DNA of 8,435 nt, from positions 1 through 8,435 of the forward strand of contig JACCYC010000244.1 in NCBI GenBank assembly GCA_013696665.1, read 5' to 3'. This stretch comes from Burkholderiaceae bacterium. GTDB taxonomy: Bacteria > Pseudomonadota > Gammaproteobacteria > Burkholderiales > Burkholderiaceae_F. Positions 5,916 through 8,435 of the stretch are shown here, piece by piece (position 1 is the first letter of the stretch; every line of letters starts with the position of its first letter). Position numbers and translations under genes: made by a program. The notes below the pieces were generated by a model. It was not told where the DNA came from. It did not search any database and worked only from the letters and a program-made list of their open reading frames with translations.

Positions 5916-6794
5916 TTAGTCCTTATGCCGGAAAAACACACGGGCCAGAATGTTCAGTGCCAGCACGCCAACTGTGATCAAGAACACTCCAGCCCATGCC
6001 ATTTCCTGCCAGTTCGAAAATGGACTCAAGGCAAACTTGAAAATCGTGACCGGCAGATTAGCCATCGGGCCGCCAAGGTCAAGGCTAAAAAACTGATTCG
6101 ACAAAGCAGTGAACAACAACGGTGCAGTTTCGCCGGCTATCCGCGCCAGGGCCAGCAACACCCCGGTGACCACGCCGGCGCGCGCGGCCTTTAACGTAAC
6201 CTGCATGATCATCACGCGCTTGGGTGAACCCAACGCAACGGCAGCTTCGCGCAGCGTATTGGGAATCAGCTGCAACATGTTTTCGGTAGTACGTACGACG
6301 ACCGGAATGACGATCAGCGCCAGCGCGATCACGCCGGCGTAGCCCGAATAAGTCCGGGTCTGCGCCACGACGATCGTGTACACGAACAGGCCAATCACGA
6401 TCGACGGCGCCGACAGCAAAATATCGTTGATAAAGCGCGTAACGCTACCGAGCCAGGTGCGTTGCCCATACTCGGCTAGGTAGATGCCGGCCAGGATGCC
6501 GATGGGTGTGCCGACCGCAGTGGCCGACAGCACCATGATCAGCGAGCCGACGATGGCGTTGGCGAGCCCGCCACCTTCGGAGTTCGGTGCCGGCGTCGAC
6601 TCGAAAAAAGTGGCTGCGTTGATTCCCTGCACTCCCAGGATCAACGTGTCCCACAAAATCCAGATTAGCCAGACCAGGCCGAATGCCATCGCCATCAGCG
6701 ATAACGTCAGTGCAACGAGATTGACCAGCTTGCGGCGCCGGTGTAGCGGCAGCCGATAGTCCTCAAGCCCGGCAGCCAGAGGAATCGCGTTCAC
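5916..6794 (-). CDS. pstA: Phosphate ABC transporter permease PstA
   Basis: This 292-residue inner-membrane protein forms the phosphate channel together with PstC. Several hydrophobic spans are visible, starting at about 24-49. The conserved transport-permease region LREAAVALGSPKRVMI (181-196), equivalent to the EAA loop that contacts PstB, is followed by RAGVVTGVLLALARIAGETA with the PstA-typical ARIAGETAPLLFTA. GGLANAIVGS (75-84) marks the start of the permease core. The start is GTG at 6794. It overlaps the pstC stop as GTGA and has GAGGG nine bases upstream, so translation is probably coupled to pstC. Length and composition are ordinary. Confidence 0.96.
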   Translation of the reverse strand: MNAIPLAAGLEDYRLPLHRRRKLVNLVALTLSLMAMAFGLVWLIWILWDTLILGVQGINAATFFESTPAPNSEGGGLANAIVGSLIMVLSATAVGTPIGILAGIYLAEYGQRTWLGSVTRFINDILLSAPSIVIGLFVYTIVVAQTRTYSGYAGVIALALIVIPVVVRTTENMLQLIPNTLREAAVALGSPKRVMIMQVTLKAARAGVVTGVLLALARIAGETAPLLFTALSNQFFSLDLGGPMANLPVTIFKFALSPFSNWQEMAWAGVFLITVGVLALNILARVFFRHKD

Positions 6795-7795
6795 GTTTTC
6801 GTACCCTCGCGGCGGCGCAGCTGCAGCAACAGCAGCTTCGAGAACGACAGAACCACGAATGTGATGAAAAACAGAACCAGGCCCAGATAGATCAGCGAGG
6901 CCTCGTGCAGGCCGGGCGTGGCCTCGGCGAATTCGTTGGCCAGTGCAGAGGTGATCGAATTTGCGGCTTCAAACAACGATAACGTTTCGAGCTGATTGAA
7001 GTTGCCGATCACGAACGTTACGGCCATCGTCTCGCCGAGCGCACGGCCAAGGCCCAGCATAATGCCGCCGACCACTCCTGCCTTCGTATAAGGAAGCACG
7101 ACCTGCCAGACGACCTCCCAGGTGGTGGACCCCAAGGCATAAGAAGATTCCTTCAGCATCGGGGGAGTTACCTCGAACACATCACGCATCACCGCCGCAA
7201 TGAACGGAATGATCATGATCGCCAGAATGATCCCGGCCGACAGGATGCCGATGCCCACCGGAGGACCCGAAAACAGCGCCCCGAGCCATGGGACATTGCC
7301 GAACGCCGCCTGCAACGGCTGCTGCACGAAGCGCGCAAGAATGGGAGCAAACACCAGCAAGCCCCACATGCCATAGACGATCGACGGAATCGCGGCCAGC
7401 AGTTCGATCGCAGTTCCCAGCGGACGCTTGAGCCAGCGCGGCGACATTTCGGTCAGAAAGAGCGCGATACCGAAACTGACCGGCACCGCGATCATTAGCG
7501 CGATAAGCGACGTGACGATCGTGCCGTAGATCATCACCAGGCCACCGTACTTGTCCTGCACCGGATCCCATTCGGCGGTCCACAGGAACGCAAGACCAAA
7601 GTGACGGATCGACGGCCAGGCTCCGACCGTGAGCGACAGGATGATGCCCACCAACAGCAATAATGTGATCACTGCCGCAAGGCGGGTGACGTTAGCGAAG
7701 ACAACGTCGCCGAAGCGACCTGACGGACGCAGCATCGGAGGCAGCTCAGGACGCCGCACCACATTGGGCGGCAGCGCTGTGATTGTTGTGCTCAT
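6791..7795 (-). CDS. pstC: Phosphate ABC transporter permease PstC
   Basis: This 334-residue inner-membrane permease is the partner of PstA. A first membrane span (about 36-58) is followed by the PstC-typical FGLAFLWTAEWDP (66-78) and YGTIVTSLIALMIAVPVSFG (90-109). Next come ELLAAIPSIVYGMWGLLVFA, the PstB-contacting loop MLKESSYALGSTTWEVVW (213-230) and the GLGRALGETMAVTFVIGN block (247-264). I start it at the ATG at 7795 (MSTTITALPP). A TTG seven codons upstream (7816) is in frame but not family-like. Neither start has a clear ribosome site. It lies 85 bases after the pstS stop, with a strong hairpin between them, and overlaps pstA by four bases. Confidence 0.95.
   Translation of the reverse strand: MSTTITALPPNVVRRPELPPMLRPSGRFGDVVFANVTRLAAVITLLLLVGIILSLTVGAWPSIRHFGLAFLWTAEWDPVQDKYGGLVMIYGTIVTSLIALMIAVPVSFGIALFLTEMSPRWLKRPLGTAIELLAAIPSIVYGMWGLLVFAPILARFVQQPLQAAFGNVPWLGALFSGPPVGIGILSAGIILAIMIIPFIAAVMRDVFEVTPPMLKESSYALGSTTWEVVWQVVLPYTKAGVVGGIMLGLGRALGETMAVTFVIGNFNQLETLSLFEAANSITSALANEFAEATPGLHEASLIYLGLVLFFITFVVLSFSKLLLLQLRRREGTKT
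6804..6808 (-). promoter_or_regulatory. pstA ribosome binding site supporting a GTG start
   Basis: GAGGG lies within the last codons of pstC, nine bases before the GTG at 6794. No ATG in frame fits the family N-terminus better, so this site and the GTGA overlap together decide the pstA start. Confidence 0.55.
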
Positions 7796-7822
7796 CGTAA
7801 CGCTGATATCAATCAAGTGAAG

Positions 7823-7847
7823 CCGGCGCGTCTGTTGAACGCGCCGG
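7823..7847 (-). promoter_or_regulatory. GC-rich hairpin between pstS and pstC
   Basis: A perfect 8-base-pair stem CCGGCGCG/CGCGCCGG encloses a 9-base loop. In the operon direction (minus) it is preceded by AAAA but followed by CTTCACTTG, with no T-run, so it is not a classic terminator for pstS. A likely role is to protect the 3' end of processed pstS mRNA, so that the binding protein is made in excess over the permeases, as is common in binding-protein transporter operons. On the plus strand the stem is followed by TTTT and would resemble a weak terminator for antisense transcripts. Confidence 0.55.
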
Positions 7848-7880
7848 TTTTGGCGTACTCGTGCAGAGCTTCAGCGACGC

Positions 7881-8435
7881 TTACTGACCGACCGCCTTAC
7901 CGGAGCCATCCGTGATGTTGCGCCACTGTGTACGGATAACGCCCTTTACGTTGTCGGGCATGGGCACATAATCAAGTTCATCGGCCATCTTGTCGCCGTT
8001 GGCATAAGCCCAATCGAAAAACTTCAGCGCTGCCGCCGCTTGCTGCGGCTTGTCCTGCTTGACGTGCATCATGATGAAGGTCGCACCAGTGATCGGCCAC
8101 GCGTCCTTGCCCGGCTGCTCGGTCAGCACCTGGTTGAAGCTCTTGGTCCACTCGGCCCCCGCGGCAGCCGCTTTGAAAGTGGCGTCGCTCGGCGCGACGT
8201 AGTTGCCTGCCTGGTTGCGCATCTGTGTATGCGACATCTTGTTCTGCTTGGCGTACGCGTATTCGACGTAGCCTATTGAATTGGGCAGACGTTGCACGAA
8301 CGCCGAGACGCCTTCGTTACCCTTGCCGCCGGCACCGGTCGGCCAGTTCACCGCGGTACCCTCGCCGACCTTGGACTTCCACTCGGGGTTCACCTTCGAA
8401 AGATAGTTGGTGAACAGAAACGTAGTGCCCGAACC
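7881..8435 (-). CDS. pstS: Phosphate ABC transporter substrate-binding protein PstS (C-terminal part)
   Basis: These 184 codons at the window edge encode the C-terminal half of periplasmic PstS, which binds inorganic phosphate and hands it to PstC/PstA. The frame is open to the last base, so the gene continues outside the window. The first residues visible are GSGTTFLFTNYLSK, containing the phosphate-binding Gly-Ser-Gly-Thr loop. They are followed by VNPEWKSKVGEG, NWPTGAGGKGNEGV, SIGYVEYAYA, GKDAWPITGATFI and a C-terminal FFDWAYANGD block, all characteristic of PstS. The GTG at 8393 is an internal Val codon, not a start. The signal peptide, promoter and any upstream Pho box lie off the right edge. 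It is the first pst gene seen and probably the most highly expressed. Confidence 0.97.
   Translation of the reverse strand, partial: GSGTTFLFTNYLSKVNPEWKSKVGEGTAVNWPTGAGGKGNEGVSAFVQRLPNSIGYVEYAYAKQNKMSHTQMRNQAGNYVAPSDATFKAAAAGAEWTKSFNQVLTEQPGKDAWPITGATFIMMHVKQDKPQQAAAALKFFDWAYANGDKMADELDYVPMPDNVKGVIRTQWRNITDGSGKAVGQ

Noticed and set aside
7841..7851. Plus-strand intrinsic terminator at the pstS-pstC hairpin
   Set aside because: The stem followed by TTTT looks like a terminator on the plus strand, but no plus-strand gene exists for it to end; an mRNA hairpin on the minus strand is the better reading.
1..8435. CRISPR array, insertion sequence, integrase or phage remnants
   Set aside because: No direct-repeat array, transposase motif or terminal inverted repeat was seen; the window is fully occupied by the Pho/Pst operon and the tRNA gene.

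Overview
The window is a compact, single-strand (all minus) phosphate-starvation locus from a betaproteobacterium, most likely of the order Burkholderiales. The assignment rests on the protein sequences (the PstS, PstC and PstA segments read like Burkholderia-type proteins), the moderately high GC content, and the gene order pstS-pstC-pstA-pstB-phoU-phoB. No real gene was found on the plus strand, and no gene-free stretch exceeds 100 bases.

Layout in the direction of transcription (right to left): the C-terminal part of pstS (runs off the right edge); a GC-rich hairpin; pstC and pstA (GTGA overlap); pstB; phoU and phoB (ATGA overlap); a 92-base junction with a terminator-like hairpin followed by a candidate Pho box and -10 element; a calcineurin-type metallophosphoesterase gene broken by one frameshift; a GT4 glycosyltransferase (ATGA overlap with the preceding gene); phoR; and a tRNA-Pro(UGG) gene.

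Functionally, PstS captures periplasmic phosphate, PstC/PstA form the channel and PstB powers it. PhoU couples transporter state to PhoR, and PhoR phosphorylates PhoB, which activates Pho-box promoters. The unusual part is what separates phoB from phoR. The metallophosphoesterase/GT4 pair resembles the PlcP/Agt pair that other bacteria use under phosphate starvation to strip phosphate head groups from phospholipids and replace them with sugars. If so, this operon joins phosphate uptake, sensing and membrane-lipid remodelling, with its own internal Pho box in front of the remodelling pair.

The metallophosphoesterase is frameshifted in this copy (near 3105-3112), although both halves remain well conserved. 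This is either a very recent mutation or a sequence error. The lipid-remodelling role is an inference from family resemblance and context; the Pst/Pho assignments are secure.
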